A DNA stretch of 64,000 bases from Rhizobium bangladeshense (GCF_001662075.1 NZ_LYPL01000008.1:1-64000), one strand, 5' to 3'. Counted from the stretch's first letter, positions 26,167 through 35,583 are shown. The notes: generated by a model not told the origin, from the sequence alone. Program-made: numbers and translations.

Positions 26167-26592
26167 TCATTTTTCTGTGCAGGGAAAGGATTTGCTGAGG
26201 GCGGCGGACACAGAGATCGCAGCATTCTGCTGCAGAGCCTCCGGTGCCAGTGTTTGCAGATGGCTGAAGACGCGGTCCGTCAGCTCGTGAATGAGGACAC
26301 CGCCTTCAATGCACCAGGTCTTTCCATCTGTCGCATCGGCAACGCCGGCGACATAGGCCGCGCCACGCTCGTACGAGGTTTGCCGGCGAAGTTCCGGATT
26401 CATGATATCAGGCGCGGCATCGCCCTTGAGCGCTTCCAGGAGCTGCTGGTTGCTCATCCGCCAGATATCGGACTGCTGCGCTTGGACCGGCGCTGCGCCG
26501 ACAAGCAGCAGGATGGCCATGACAGGGCCCATCCAGCTATCTCGCTTCCACGCATTGCGCAAATTACGGCCATTGCCGAGCGAAGACTTCAT
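26167..26592 (-). CDS. tai4: Tae4 immunity protein (Rap1a/Tai family)
   Basis: 141 residues from ATG 26592, preceded by GAGCTGGTGG; a GTG four codons earlier is less likely. Residues 1-39 are a signal peptide with a basic start, the core MGPVMAILLLVGAA, and cleavage near QAQQ. The mature part has the Rap1a/Tai helical fold (GAAYVAGVADATDGKTWCIEG, two Cys forming a likely disulfide). It binds and blocks Tae4 in the periplasm, protecting the producer and its kin. Order tai4 then tae4 matches Agrobacterium atu4347-atu4346, with hcp upstream. Confidence 0.87.
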   Translation of the reverse strand: MKSSLGNGRNLRNAWKRDSWMGPVMAILLLVGAAPVQAQQSDIWRMSNQQLLEALKGDAAPDIMNPELRRQTSYERGAAYVAGVADATDGKTWCIEGGVLIHELTDRVFSHLQTLAPEALQQNAAISVSAALSKSFPCTEK

Positions 26593-26658
26593 CCACCAGC
26601 TCACAAAATCAAAGAGTTCAGATTGCCGACGACATATCGTTGATCGATAGAGACCTTC

Positions 26659-27252
26659 TTAGCCTACGGCCTCAGCAGATGCTTCCGAGAAGCGTTTCAG
26701 GAAGCCGTCGACAAGGGTGCGCCGATCGAAATAGTGAAGAAGTTCCAACCGATTGTTGTTGCCGTTGAAATAGGCTGCTGCCATCGGCCGTTCCCCGGTC
26801 TTCTGGATGAAGGTCACTGCCGGATTGCCGTAGAGCAGACGCGTCGGCGCCGGATCCTCGCCGTAGATGCGAAGGAAATTCAACGTGACGGAGGTCTTGT
26901 AGTGCTCCAGCGCCTTGGCTGTGAAGATGTTCTTCTTGCCGAGATAGCGGTGCATCACCGTCGTGCGGCCGTTTGGACGGGTCGTCAGCTGCGTTCCGGA
27001 TTCAAAGAATTCCGATAGCAGTTCCCTCACGCCCGGCGAGCCCTGTAGTTTGCTGCCCTTGAAGTAAACATCTTCGCCGATCGCAAGCGTGTAGACGCTG
27101 CGCATCACCTGAAGATGACTGGTGCCGATTCCCTTGACACCCTTAATTTTGAAGCTGGGCGCCACCATGCCGAAAACACTTTCGTCGAAGACTTCCTCGA
27201 CGATAAGATGGTAGTTCGTCAGTTTGACATTATCGATGTCCAATCCGCTCAT
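26659..27252 (-). CDS. Protein of unknown function between hcp and tai4
   Basis: 197 residues, no signal peptide or membrane segment. It begins MSGLDIDNVKLTNYHLIVEE and holds a compact alpha/beta pattern (GVKGIGTSHLQVMRSVYTLAIGEDVYFKG, RTTVMHRYLGKKNIFTAKALEHYKTSVTLNFLR, MAAAYFNGNNNRLELLHYF). No catalytic motif or toxin signature that I recognise. It sits 38 bp after the hairpin that follows hcp, in the same operon as effectors, and is not part of the core T6SS set. Candidate roles are a cargo adaptor, an Hcp-carried effector, or an accessory protein. Confidence 0.72.
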   Translation of the reverse strand: MSGLDIDNVKLTNYHLIVEEVFDESVFGMVAPSFKIKGVKGIGTSHLQVMRSVYTLAIGEDVYFKGSKLQGSPGVRELLSEFFESGTQLTTRPNGRTTVMHRYLGKKNIFTAKALEHYKTSVTLNFLRIYGEDPAPTRLLYGNPAVTFIQKTGERPMAAAYFNGNNNRLELLHYFDRRTLVDGFLKRFSEASAEAVG

Positions 27253-27289
27253 GGGAAAGACTTCCTTCAGCCCGCGACGACAATGAAGT

Positions 27290-27320
27290 GAGCGGACGCC
27301 ATAATGAAAGGCGGCCGCTC
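27290..27320 (-). other. Intercistronic hairpin directly after hcp
   Basis: GAGCGGACGCC (27290-27300) and GGCGGCCGCTC (27310-27320) pair over 11 positions with one mismatch across a 9-base loop. On the minus-strand transcript this starts 10 bases beyond the hcp stop codon. There is no T-run, so it is better read as a transcript stabiliser or attenuator than a complete terminator. Confidence 0.6.
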
Positions 27321-27330
27321 CAGTCGGATA

Positions 27331-27807
27331 TTAAGCGGCCTTGGTGGTCGCCAGATCGTAGGAAGCGATCATCGGCGACTGCGGCGAGTGCTTGTCGTCG
27401 TAAGGCGTGTACTTCACCTCCATCTTGGTGAAGTTCAGCTTGATCGTCTCGACCGGGCGGTCGCCGTTGGAATCGATCGAGTAGCTGGCGATCAGCGTGT
27501 TCTCGAGGGAATACTCGATATAGGTATCGCCGGGATTGCCCGTGGTGACGAGATGGATGACCGAGCGCTTGCCGGTGCGGCCAGAGCAGGCCTCCTGGAA
27601 GAGCTTGGTCGACGAGGAGTCGCTGACCTTGGTGAGGATCACTTCCGAAACGGTCGGCTCGGAAGCTTCGCGGTTGGCCGCCGAACCAGCGGAGGTGTTC
27701 ATGTTGCGGGAAACGTTCCAGTGGATGGCTTCGATATCCATCCACTTGCGATGCTGCTCGTGGGTCGCATCACCCTGGATACCGTCGATCTGAAGATAAA
27801 TCGGCAT
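27331..27807 (-). CDS. hcp: T6SS tube protein Hcp
   Basis: 158 residues, standard Hcp length. MPIYLQIDGIQGDATHEQHRKWMDIEAIHWNVSR is the classic start; YIEYSLENTLIASYSIDSNGDRPVETIKLNFTKMEVKYTPYD is the conserved C-terminal half. Preceded by AGGAGAGC. Hexamers stack into the inner tube inside the TssBC sheath and are secreted; they may carry small effectors. It lies 41 bp behind tssH and is followed by a hairpin, consistent with the high copy number needed. Confidence 0.96.
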   Translation of the reverse strand: MPIYLQIDGIQGDATHEQHRKWMDIEAIHWNVSRNMNTSAGSAANREASEPTVSEVILTKVSDSSSTKLFQEACSGRTGKRSVIHLVTTGNPGDTYIEYSLENTLIASYSIDSNGDRPVETIKLNFTKMEVKYTPYDDKHSPQSPMIASYDLATTKAA

Positions 27808-27848
27808 TCTGTAAGCTCTCCTATTGGCGGTTGAGTGCCTAGTTGCGT

Positions 27849-30608
27849 CTAAGGCGTAGTCGCCTTTCTTCGTCCTGCTCCCCGAGCGCGTTTGCGGCTC
27901 GGGGCTACTTCATCCGACAACCGGCTTTCCCCCGGCGTGCCGAATTCCTGTGCGGCGGCCTCCTCGGCGTCGAGGCCGAAGCGATGGCCGTCATAATTGA
28001 TGGCGATCCCTTTGATCTTTTTCCCGGCCGCGACGGCATCGAGGAAATAGGTCGAAAGAACAGGCAGGAGGTCGCGCGCGATCATGACCTCGATTGCGCG
28101 AGCGCCCATCTCGCTCATGCGGGCGCGCGAAATCAGCGCCTGCCGAGCCTCCGCAGACAGTGAAAGCGCCGTGCCGTAGCTCGCGCCAACCCGCTCGCGG
28201 ATGCGGCCGATCTGGATGTCGACAATGCCGGACAGCGTCTCCGGCCCAAGCGGCATGAAGGGCAGCACAGTCGTGCGGCCGAGGAAGGCGGGCTTGAAAT
28301 GCTTCTGCAATTCCGGCAGCAGAATCGCTTCCAGCGCTTCCGCCCCCGGCATCGTCTCGGGATCGGCGGCAAGTGCGGCGATCATTTCCGAACCGGTGTT
28401 GGCGGTCATGACGATGGTGGTGTTCTTGAAATCGATGTCGCGGCCTTCGCCGTCACGCAGCGTTCCCTTGTCGAACACCTGATAGAAAATTTCCTGAACG
28501 CCGGGGTGGGCCTTGTCGATCTCGTCGAGCAGCAGCACGCCGTAGGGCCTGCGCCTCACCGCCTCGGTCAGCACGCCGCCTTCGCCATAACCGACGTAAC
28601 CGGGCGGCGAGCCGAGGAGCATGGAAATCTTATGCTCCTCCTTGAACTCCGACATGTTGATGGTCGTGAGATACCGGCTGCCGCCATAGAGCATGTCGGC
28701 AAGCGACAGCGCCGTCTCGGTCTTGCCGGTGCCGGACATGCCGACGAGCAGGAAGACGGCCGGCGGCCGGCGCGGATCGGAGAGTCCGGCGCGGGCGGCC
28801 CGCATGGCCGAAGCGATGCGTTCGATCGCAGCGTCCTGGCCGAGCACCCTCTCCTTCAGGCGGGCATCGAGCGTCTTGACGGTTTCGATCTGGTCGGCCA
28901 ACAGCTTGCCGACGGGAATTCCGGTCCAGCGGGCAACGATTGATGCAACGACGTCCTTGTCGACAACGCGCGGCAGCAGGGCCGTTTGATCCGCCACCGC
29001 CGCAAGTGTCCGTTCGGTCACGGCAAAGGCGGCGCGGGCGGCTTCCGCGGTCATGGCCTGCGGCGGGAAAGGCGCAACATTCGTGCCGTCGCCACTGTCC
29101 GCCGGCGCCAACGGGACGATGGCGTCGTCCGGCGAGAAGAAATCCTCCAGCCGGTCGGCCTCGCGGACGAGCCGATTTTCTTCCTCGAACTGCGACCGGA
29201 GCGCTTCGATCTGCGCAACGATCTCCTGCTGCTTGACGGCGATTTCGCCAAGCCGGGCCGCCTTTTCCGGTGTCTCGGGTTCTCGCGCAAGCCAGTTCGC
29301 CTCGGTTTCCAGGAGATCGCGTTCGTCGGTAAGCAGTTTCAAAGCCTCCGGCCTCGTCTGGCGAGCCAGCGCCACGGCGGCGGCAGCCGTGTCGATCAGG
29401 CTGATCGCCTTATCGGGAAGCTGCCGGTCCGGCAGGTATCGCGCCGAAAGGCGGACGGCGGCGACGATCGCCTCGTCGCGGATGCGCACCTTGTGATGGA
29501 TTTTCAGGCTTTGCGCCACGCCGCGCAGCATCCGGATTGCGGCCTCTTCGTCCGGCTCGCGGACAAGCACGGTCTGGAAGCGGCGGGTCAGGGCAGCATC
29601 CTTCTCGATGAAGCGCTTGTATTCGCTCCAGGTCGTTGCCGCGATCGTCCTGAGTTCTCCGCGCGCCAAAGCCGGTTTCAGGATATTTGCGGCATCGCCT
29701 TGCCCTGCCTGTCCGCCGGCGCCGATCAACCCGTGCGCCTCGTCAATGAACAGAATGATCGGCTCCGAGGACGTCTTTACCGCGTCGACCACGCCATGCA
29801 GGCGCCGTTCGAACTCGCCTTTGACGCCGGCGCCGGCCTGCAACAGGCTCAGATCCAGCAGCAGCAGCTTCACATCCTTCAGCCGGGCCGGAACATTGCC
29901 GGCGGCGATCTCCAATGCGAGCGCTTCGGCAACCGCGGTCTTGCCGACACCCGCCTCGCCGACGAGGATCGGGTTGTTCTGCCGACGGCGCGTCAGGATA
30001 TCGATCAGCTGCCGCAACTCAGCGTCGCGGCCGATAACAGGATCGATGCGGCCCGCGCGGGCGTCGGCCGTCATGTCGTGCGTATAGAGCCGCAGAAATT
30101 CATTGCCTGCCGATGTCGCGGTGGGCACCGAAAGCTGGTCCGACGGGCCAGCGGCCGCCTTCTCCAGCAATTTGTCGAGCATTGCCGGGTCGAGATTGCG
30201 TATCGAGGGGGCGATGCCGCGGACGACTACCCGCAATGCCGAATCGCCGGTCAGGGCGGCGAGCAGATCAGCCAGCAGCACGACATTACGGCCGCACTGC
30301 AGCGATGCAACCAGAAAGGATTCCCGCCCCAGCGCCAGCAGATTGGGGGAGAGCGCCAGCGCCGCGCCGTCCTCTCGCGGAATATCGGCGATAGCCGCGT
30401 CCAGCTCCGTTCTCAGCATTTCCGAGGAAAGCTTGAGCTCCTCGAAAACGGCCGAAAACGCCGCAATATCAAGAAGGGAGCGAAGCCAATGCGCGACGTC
30501 CACGACGGCATGCTGGTGGCGCACGGCGAGCGAAGCCGCTGTCTCAAGTCCGACGCGTAAATTGGGCTCAAGCGTTCTTATCAGACGATTGAGATCGATA
30601 TTCGACAT
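27849..30608 (-). CDS. tssH: T6SS sheath-disassembly ATPase TssH (ClpV)
   Basis: 919 residues from ATG 30608 (SNIDLNRLIRTLEPN); a TTG two codons earlier is ignored. N-terminal sheath-binding domain, then two AAA+ modules: Walker A GEAGVGKTA near 214 with Walker B ILFIDEAHGLIG, a coiled-coil middle domain near 400-510, second Walker A GMSGTGKTET near 620 with LLLDEIDKAHP. ClpV-type proteins take apart contracted TssBC sheaths so the subunits can be reused. First gene of the minus T6SS arm, divergent from tssA with 153 bp between. Confidence 0.95.
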   Translation of the reverse strand: MSNIDLNRLIRTLEPNLRVGLETAASLAVRHQHAVVDVAHWLRSLLDIAAFSAVFEELKLSSEMLRTELDAAIADIPREDGAALALSPNLLALGRESFLVASLQCGRNVVLLADLLAALTGDSALRVVVRGIAPSIRNLDPAMLDKLLEKAAAGPSDQLSVPTATSAGNEFLRLYTHDMTADARAGRIDPVIGRDAELRQLIDILTRRRQNNPILVGEAGVGKTAVAEALALEIAAGNVPARLKDVKLLLLDLSLLQAGAGVKGEFERRLHGVVDAVKTSSEPIILFIDEAHGLIGAGGQAGQGDAANILKPALARGELRTIAATTWSEYKRFIEKDAALTRRFQTVLVREPDEEAAIRMLRGVAQSLKIHHKVRIRDEAIVAAVRLSARYLPDRQLPDKAISLIDTAAAAVALARQTRPEALKLLTDERDLLETEANWLAREPETPEKAARLGEIAVKQQEIVAQIEALRSQFEEENRLVREADRLEDFFSPDDAIVPLAPADSGDGTNVAPFPPQAMTAEAARAAFAVTERTLAAVADQTALLPRVVDKDVVASIVARWTGIPVGKLLADQIETVKTLDARLKERVLGQDAAIERIASAMRAARAGLSDPRRPPAVFLLVGMSGTGKTETALSLADMLYGGSRYLTTINMSEFKEEHKISMLLGSPPGYVGYGEGGVLTEAVRRRPYGVLLLDEIDKAHPGVQEIFYQVFDKGTLRDGEGRDIDFKNTTIVMTANTGSEMIAALAADPETMPGAEALEAILLPELQKHFKPAFLGRTTVLPFMPLGPETLSGIVDIQIGRIRERVGASYGTALSLSAEARQALISRARMSEMGARAIEVMIARDLLPVLSTYFLDAVAAGKKIKGIAINYDGHRFGLDAEEAAAQEFGTPGESRLSDEVAPSRKRARGAGRRKATTP

Positions 30609-30761
30609 CCGCAAGTCCCGTTTATTCGACGAAATTCAGTGCGCCCTCGTGATGCGAAGCAACAACTAGGGCGATCATAAACCCTTGTCCAGAAGAAAAA
30701 CGACTCTATTTTTCGAAATGAGCATATCTGGAAGTCGTCATAAATCCGTCATCATCGAGAG
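30609..30761. promoter_or_regulatory. Divergent promoter region of the two T6SS operons
   Basis: 153 bp between tssH and tssA, clearly more AT-rich than its surroundings and continuing AT-rich into tssA. It must hold promoters for both arms. A loose direct repeat CGTCATAAATC/CGTCATCATC lies at about 30737-30756, just before tssA. I see no convincing sigma-54 box. Confidence 0.5.
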
Positions 30762-31904
30762 ATGGTTGACAAGCCAATACAAGCCGCACAAAATGTTGGG
30801 CCGCCGCGGTATGTTTTGATTTTTGAGGTATTTAACAGCGTGAATGTCCGAAAAATCATAGATCCACTCGAAGAAAATTATCCGTGCGGAGAAAACGTTC
30901 GGATTAATACTGCATTGCGTGAAATATACTATAGAATTAAAGATGCCAGAAACGCCGCACGTACAGCCGAACGTAGTATTTCACCAGGAGACGTTATTAC
31001 AATTGCGCCTGCTTGGCACGATGTTAGCAATCTTGGATTGCAAATCCTTTCTTCCCGCAGCAAAGACATAGAAGTATTGGCCTGGCTTGCGGAAGCGCAG
31101 CTGCGGCTGCGCGGCTTCTCAGGATTGCGCGACGTCTACGTTGCAACCGCGTCGCTTTTGGACAAGCATTTCGACACTTTGCACTCGATCGGAGACAGCG
31201 ATTTCGAGGAGCGGTTCGCGCCTTTTGCAGGCCTTAACGGCGTGGGCGGCGAAGGCACGCTTATCCAGGCTATTCGTTTGACTTCGTTGATCCCCGACGG
31301 AAAATTCGCACAGTTTACGCTCTGGGATTTCCAGCTTTCGCAGCGGTCGAACGAAGCCGAGCGGCGCAAGGAATTGCAGCAGGCGGCGGCAGAAGCCGGT
31401 GTCGCTCAAATGTCAGTCCATCTCAGCGTGGTGACGGAGTGCATCGCCGCTTTCGATCGCATGATCGAAATACTTGACATACACTGCGGGGACCAGGCGC
31501 CGCCGAGTTCGAATACACGCAATGCTTTGCAAGAAGCGGCCTCTGCAATCCGGATGCTCGCCGGCATCGAGGCTCCCTCGGCCATATCCGAAACCCCTGC
31601 CTCGCACGGCTCCCAGCCGCTGCCGGCAGCCGAAATCGGCGAGTCCGAGGCCGCCCGCGTGCGGCCCCTCGGCGCGGAGGCGATTCGTTCGCGCGAAGAG
31701 GCCTTCGAACTGCTCGCTGCCGTTGCGCGCTATTTCCGTCGTACCGAACCCCATTCACCGATCTCCATGTCGATCGAGACGCTGGTGCGTCGCGGCCGCA
31801 TGGATTTTTCCGAGCTTCTTGCCGAGCTCCTGCCTGAGCAGCATACGCGCAATGCAGTGCTGACGGCGGCCGGCATACAGCCCGTAACCGACAAGGGAGG
31901 CTAG
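30762..31904 (+). CDS. tssA: T6SS baseplate/cap protein TssA (ImpA)
   Basis: 380 residues. ImpA_N domain in the first third ([32 protein letters not shown], then [40 protein letters not shown]). The C-terminal part ends with the helical [25 protein letters not shown] segment. TssA starts baseplate and tail-tube assembly. ATG 30762 follows GAGAG. The first 300 bases are AT-rich and use rare codons, unlike the rest of the operon. First gene of the plus T6SS arm. Confidence 0.93.
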   Translation: MVDKPIQAAQNVGPPRYVLIFEVFNSVNVRKIIDPLEENYPCGENVRINTALREIYYRIKDARNAARTAERSISPGDVITIAPAWHDVSNLGLQILSSRSKDIEVLAWLAEAQLRLRGFSGLRDVYVATASLLDKHFDTLHSIGDSDFEERFAPFAGLNGVGGEGTLIQAIRLTSLIPDGKFAQFTLWDFQLSQRSNEAERRKELQQAAAEAGVAQMSVHLSVVTECIAAFDRMIEILDIHCGDQAPPSSNTRNALQEAASAIRMLAGIEAPSAISETPASHGSQPLPAAEIGESEAARVRPLGAEAIRSREEAFELLAAVARYFRRTEPHSPISMSIETLVRRGRMDFSELLAELLPEQHTRNAVLTAAGIQPVTDKGG

Positions 31905-31986
31905 CGGCCTGAGGTCGGGCCCAGCCCGGCCGCAATCTGGAGCATCCGCAATTCGTAATCCGCCGATGAGACGAAGGAGAGCCTCG

Positions 31987-32511
31987 ATGGCAAGTGTACA
32001 TGAGAAACTGGAACGGGTTCGCAAGCCGCGGGTCCATATCAAATATGAAGTGGAAACCGAAGGCGCGATGGTGGTGAAGGAGCTGCCTTTTGTCGTCGGC
32101 GTGCTCGGCGACTTCTCCGGCAATCCCACCCAGCCGCTCAAGGCTTTCGGCGAGCGCAAGTTCGTGCAGATCGACCGCGACAATTTCGACGACGTCATGC
32201 GCCGTATGACGCCGGGTCTCACGCTTTCGGTCGAGAACACTCTCGAGAAAGACGGAACGGAGCTTCCGGTCTCGCTGAAATTCGAAAGCATGGCCGACTT
32301 CGAACCCGGCGCGGTCGTCGATCAGGTGCCGGCGCTGAAGGCGCTGCTCAACGCCCGCAACCAGCTGCGCGACCTGATGAGCAAGGCGGACCGCTCCGAG
32401 GAGCTCGAGCGTCTACTGGAGGATATCCTGCAGAACAAGGCCGATCTCTCGCAGCTGGTGGCCCAGCTTGGCGGCGGCAAAGCCGGAGAGGCGAAGGACG
32501 TTCTGAACTGA
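31987..32511 (+). CDS. tssB: T6SS sheath small subunit TssB (ImpB/VipA)
   Basis: 174 residues from ATG 31987, with AAGGAGAG just upstream; a frame from 31966 is rejected because its ATG lacks a site. Marks: [30 protein letters not shown], then [21 protein letters not shown] and the C-terminal helix [20 protein letters not shown]. It pairs with TssC to form the contractile sheath. A hairpin follows the gene. Confidence 0.96.
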   Translation: MASVHEKLERVRKPRVHIKYEVETEGAMVVKELPFVVGVLGDFSGNPTQPLKAFGERKFVQIDRDNFDDVMRRMTPGLTLSVENTLEKDGTELPVSLKFESMADFEPGAVVDQVPALKALLNARNQLRDLMSKADRSEELERLLEDILQNKADLSQLVAQLGGGKAGEAKDVLN

Positions 32512-32522
32512 GTGCCTGGGAT

Positions 32523-32544
32523 CGCGGGCCGATCGCGGCCCGCG
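32523..32544 (+). other. Intercistronic hairpin between tssB and tssC
   Basis: CGCGGGCC (32523-32530) and GGCCCGCG (32537-32544) form a perfect 8-bp GC stem with a 6-base loop, 11 bases after the tssB stop. No T-run. The tssB-tssC gap (127 bp) is long for this tightly packed operon. Confidence 0.6.
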
Positions 32545-32638
32545 CGAATTCCTGAAGAGTCGTTGTCCGGCAGCGGCCCCTTTGAAGGGAACCCCTCACA
32601 GCCCGAGGGCCGCCGCTTTCGCAAAAAAGGATCGATAG

Positions 32639-34120
32639 ATGACCGCCGAAACGCAATTGCAGACAAAGGAAGAGGTAGGCTTCGCACCCGATGAGAACCT
32701 GCTCTCGAAGGTCGTTGCGGCAACCCGCCAGACCGAGCCCGACCGTGCGCAGGATCTTCTGCGCACCCTGACTGATCAAGCCCTGAAGGGCACCGTCACC
32801 TATGATCGTAACCTGACGATCACCTTGAACAACGCCATTGCCGAGATCGACAAGGCGATCTCGAGCCAGCTCGCGGCGATCATGCAGTCGCCGGAATTTA
32901 CCAAGCTCGAAGGCGCCTGGCGCGGCCTGCACTATCTGGTCAAGAATACCGAGACCAGCGCCAACCTGAAGATCCGCGTGCTCAACGCATCCAAGCGAGA
33001 CGTCGCCAAGGATCTCGCCAAGGCCGTCGAGTTCGATCAGTCCCGGCTCTTCAAGTCCGTCTACGAAGACGAATTCGGCACACCAGGCGGCGAACCGATG
33101 GGCGCGCTGATTGGCGACTATGAATTCGACAATTCCTTCGACGACGTCCAGCTGCTCCAGGGCGTCTCGATGATCGCCGCCGCCGCCTTCGCCCCGTTCA
33201 TCTCGGCGGCGAGCCCGCGCATGTTCGGCTTCGAGGATTTCCGCGAGCTGGCAAAACCCCGCGACCTCGAAAAAATCTTCGAGACGGTCGAATACGCCAA
33301 GTGGCGCAGCCTGCGCGACAGCGATGATTCCCGCTTCGTGACGCTCGCCATGCCGCGTGTGCTCGCCCGCATGCCCTACGGCCCGAAGACCAGCCCGATC
33401 GAGGAGTTCAACTTCGACGAGACCGGCGGCTCCAAGACCGGCGAACTGCCGCACGGCTCCTATTGCTGGATGAATGCGGCCTACGTGATGGGCACGCGGC
33501 TGACCGAAGCCTTTGCCAAGAACGGCTGGTGCACCGCCATCCGCGGCGCGGAAAACGGCGGCAAGGTCGAAGGCCTGCCGATGCACATCTTCTCCAGCGA
33601 CGACGGCGATCTCGATCTGAAATGCCCGACGGAAGTCGGCATCACCGATCGCCGCGATGCCGAACTCGGCAAGCTCGGCTTCCTGCCGCTCTGCCACTAC
33701 AAGAATACCGATTACGCGGTGTTCTTCGGGGCGCAGACGGCGCACAAGCCGAAGCTCTACGACCGGCCCGAGGCAACCGCCAATGCGGCTGTTTCCGCCC
33801 GCCTGCCCTATATGATGGCGACCTCGCGCTTTGCCCATTATCTCAAGGTCATGGGCCGCGACAAGATCGGCTCCTTTATGGAAGCGGAGGATTGCGAGGC
33901 CTGGCTCAATCGCTGGATCTCCAACTATGTCAACGCCAATGATGACGCCGGCGAGGAGTCGCGGGCGAAATATCCGCTGCGCGAGGCCAAAGTCACGGTT
34001 CAGGAAATCCCCGGCAGGCCGGGCGCCTACAACGCCGTCGCCTGGATGCGTCCGTGGCTGCAGATGGAGGAACTGACCACTTCGCTGCGCATGGTCGCCC
34101 GGATTCCTTCGAAGAACTGA
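32639..34120 (+). CDS. tssC: T6SS sheath large subunit TssC (ImpC/VipB)
   Basis: 493 residues, normal TssC length. Marks: [19 protein letters not shown] near 93, [26 protein letters not shown] near 140, [30 protein letters not shown], and the end [12 protein letters not shown]. It assembles with TssB into the sheath whose contraction drives the Hcp tube. ATG 32639 follows GGATC. Flanked by hairpins on both sides. Confidence 0.97.
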   Translation: MTAETQLQTKEEVGFAPDENLLSKVVAATRQTEPDRAQDLLRTLTDQALKGTVTYDRNLTITLNNAIAEIDKAISSQLAAIMQSPEFTKLEGAWRGLHYLVKNTETSANLKIRVLNASKRDVAKDLAKAVEFDQSRLFKSVYEDEFGTPGGEPMGALIGDYEFDNSFDDVQLLQGVSMIAAAAFAPFISAASPRMFGFEDFRELAKPRDLEKIFETVEYAKWRSLRDSDDSRFVTLAMPRVLARMPYGPKTSPIEEFNFDETGGSKTGELPHGSYCWMNAAYVMGTRLTEAFAKNGWCTAIRGAENGGKVEGLPMHIFSSDDGDLDLKCPTEVGITDRRDAELGKLGFLPLCHYKNTDYAVFFGAQTAHKPKLYDRPEATANAAVSARLPYMMATSRFAHYLKVMGRDKIGSFMEAEDCEAWLNRWISNYVNANDDAGEESRAKYPLREAKVTVQEIPGRPGAYNAVAWMRPWLQMEELTTSLRMVARIPSKN

Positions 34121-34128
34121 TGAAATCA

Positions 34129-34163
34129 GCTCGGGCGCGACCGGCTTTCCGCCGCGCCCGAGC
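34129..34163 (+). other. Strong hairpin after tssC
   Basis: GCTCGGGCGCG (34129-34139) pairs perfectly with CGCGCCCGAGC (34153-34163), 11 bp of almost pure GC with a 13-base loop, 8 bases after the tssC stop. No T-run follows, so partial termination or 3'-end protection is expected rather than full stop of the operon. Confidence 0.65.
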
Positions 34164-34194
34164 CTGCATTTGAAAAATCTGTGTCAGGTTGACG

Positions 34195-35583
34195 ATGGGT
34201 TCCAGCACTGAATGGCGGCGCCGGGCAGATCAGCTGATTACGCTGATCGACGAGGCGCTGAACAGGCAAGTCAATGCCATCCTGCACCATCCCGATTTCC
34301 AGGCGATGGAGGCGAGATGGCGTGGCCTTGCCATGCTCGTGCACGAGGCAAGCCGCAGCGGCGAGGTGAAGGTCAAGCTGCTCAGCGTCAGCTGGCGCGA
34401 ACTCGCGCGCAGCATGGAGCGCGCCAGCGATTTCGATCAGAGCCACCTCTTCGAATTGATCTACAGCCGCGAGTTCGGCATGCCGGGCGGTGAACCCTTC
34501 GGCTTGCTGGTCGGCGACTATCATCTTTCTCCGGCCGATCCCGCCGACGGCGATCCGGTCGGCACGCTGTCGCAGATCGGCATGGTGGCGGCCGCCGCCT
34601 TCTGCCCCTTCGTCGCGGGTGCTGCGCCTGCTGCGATCGGGCTTGAAGACTTTCACGAGCTGAACCGGGTCAACGACTTCTCCTGGCTCGCAAACGAAAC
34701 GGACCGCATCCGCTGGAACGGTCTTCGCGCCCGCGAGGATTCGCGTTTCCTCGGGCTCGCCGCGCCGCGCATCCTGATGCGCTCGCCGCTGACGCCCCAT
34801 TCGCGCCATCGCAACGACGGCTTTCCCTTCCGCGAAAGCATTGCCGCCGACGGCAGCTCGCTGCTCTGGGGCAACGCCGCTTTCGCCTTCGCGACTGTGG
34901 TCATCCGGAATTTCATCAATTCCGGATGGTTTGCCGATATTCGCGGCGTGACGCAGGATGCCGTCGACGGCGGCCTGCTGAGTGCGAGCGAATTGCCGCC
35001 TTACGATTTCGGCACCGAAAGCAACGGCCTGTCAGCCCAGGCGCCGGTGGAAATCCATCTGACCAGCAGCCAGGAGCAGCAGCTCTGCGATCTCGGCATC
35101 ATTCCGGCAGCGACCACCTATCTCTCCTCTTCGGCGATTTTCAATTCCAACCAATCGCTGCATGCGCCGCCGCATTATTCCAACGAGCATGCGCGCCAGA
35201 ACGCGCGGCTTGCCGCCATGTTGCAATATGTGCTCTGCGCCTCGCGTTTCTCGCACTATCTCAAGGTCATCATGCGCGACGAGATCGGCCAGCTTTCCGA
35301 TGCGATCTCGATCGAGCGCAAACTCGCGGATTGGCTGACCGCCTATACGCTCGGCAATGACGATGCCGATATCGCGCTGCGCACCCGTTTCCCTTTGCGC
35401 TCCGCCGGCATCAGCGTCGCCGAAATCCCCGGCAAGCCCGGCAGCTTCTCCTGCACGGTCCGCCTGCAGCCGCATTTCCAGCTCGATGACGTCGCCACGA
35501 GCTTCCACCTGATCGCCGAGACCGCGACCACGGGCCAGATCCTGAGCCGCCCCGTCACTATCCCCGAGAGGATGTCCGCATGA
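34195..35583 (+). CDS. Second TssC-family protein (TssC40/ImpD-like)
   Basis: 462 residues from ATG 34195. Clear TssC paralogue lacking the first 65 or so residues: MEARWRGLAMLVHEASRSGEVKVKLLSVSWREL, LIYSREFGMPGGEPFGLLVGDYHL, HYLKVIMRDEIG, then FHLIAETATTGQ at the end. The N-terminal strand-swap segment of TssC that interlocks sheath subunits appears missing, so it probably does not replace TssC. The arrangement equals Agrobacterium tssC41-tssC40. Overlaps tagJ by 4 bp. Confidence 0.9.
   Translation: MGSSTEWRRRADQLITLIDEALNRQVNAILHHPDFQAMEARWRGLAMLVHEASRSGEVKVKLLSVSWRELARSMERASDFDQSHLFELIYSREFGMPGGEPFGLLVGDYHLSPADPADGDPVGTLSQIGMVAAAAFCPFVAGAAPAAIGLEDFHELNRVNDFSWLANETDRIRWNGLRAREDSRFLGLAAPRILMRSPLTPHSRHRNDGFPFRESIAADGSSLLWGNAAFAFATVVIRNFINSGWFADIRGVTQDAVDGGLLSASELPPYDFGTESNGLSAQAPVEIHLTSSQEQQLCDLGIIPAATTYLSSSAIFNSNQSLHAPPHYSNEHARQNARLAAMLQYVLCASRFSHYLKVIMRDEIGQLSDAISIERKLADWLTAYTLGNDDADIALRTRFPLRSAGISVAEIPGKPGSFSCTVRLQPHFQLDDVATSFHLIAETATTGQILSRPVTIPERMSA

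Noticed and set aside
28986..30560. 524-codon open frame on the plus strand
   Set aside because: Antisense to tssH, which has complete AAA+ motifs on the other strand.
30609..30761. Sigma-54 promoter for the T6SS operons
   Set aside because: I looked for the GG-N10-GC pattern with TGGCAC/TTGC features and found no convincing match.
32348..33838. 496-codon open frame on the minus strand
   Set aside because: Antisense to tssC; the coding strand is unambiguous.
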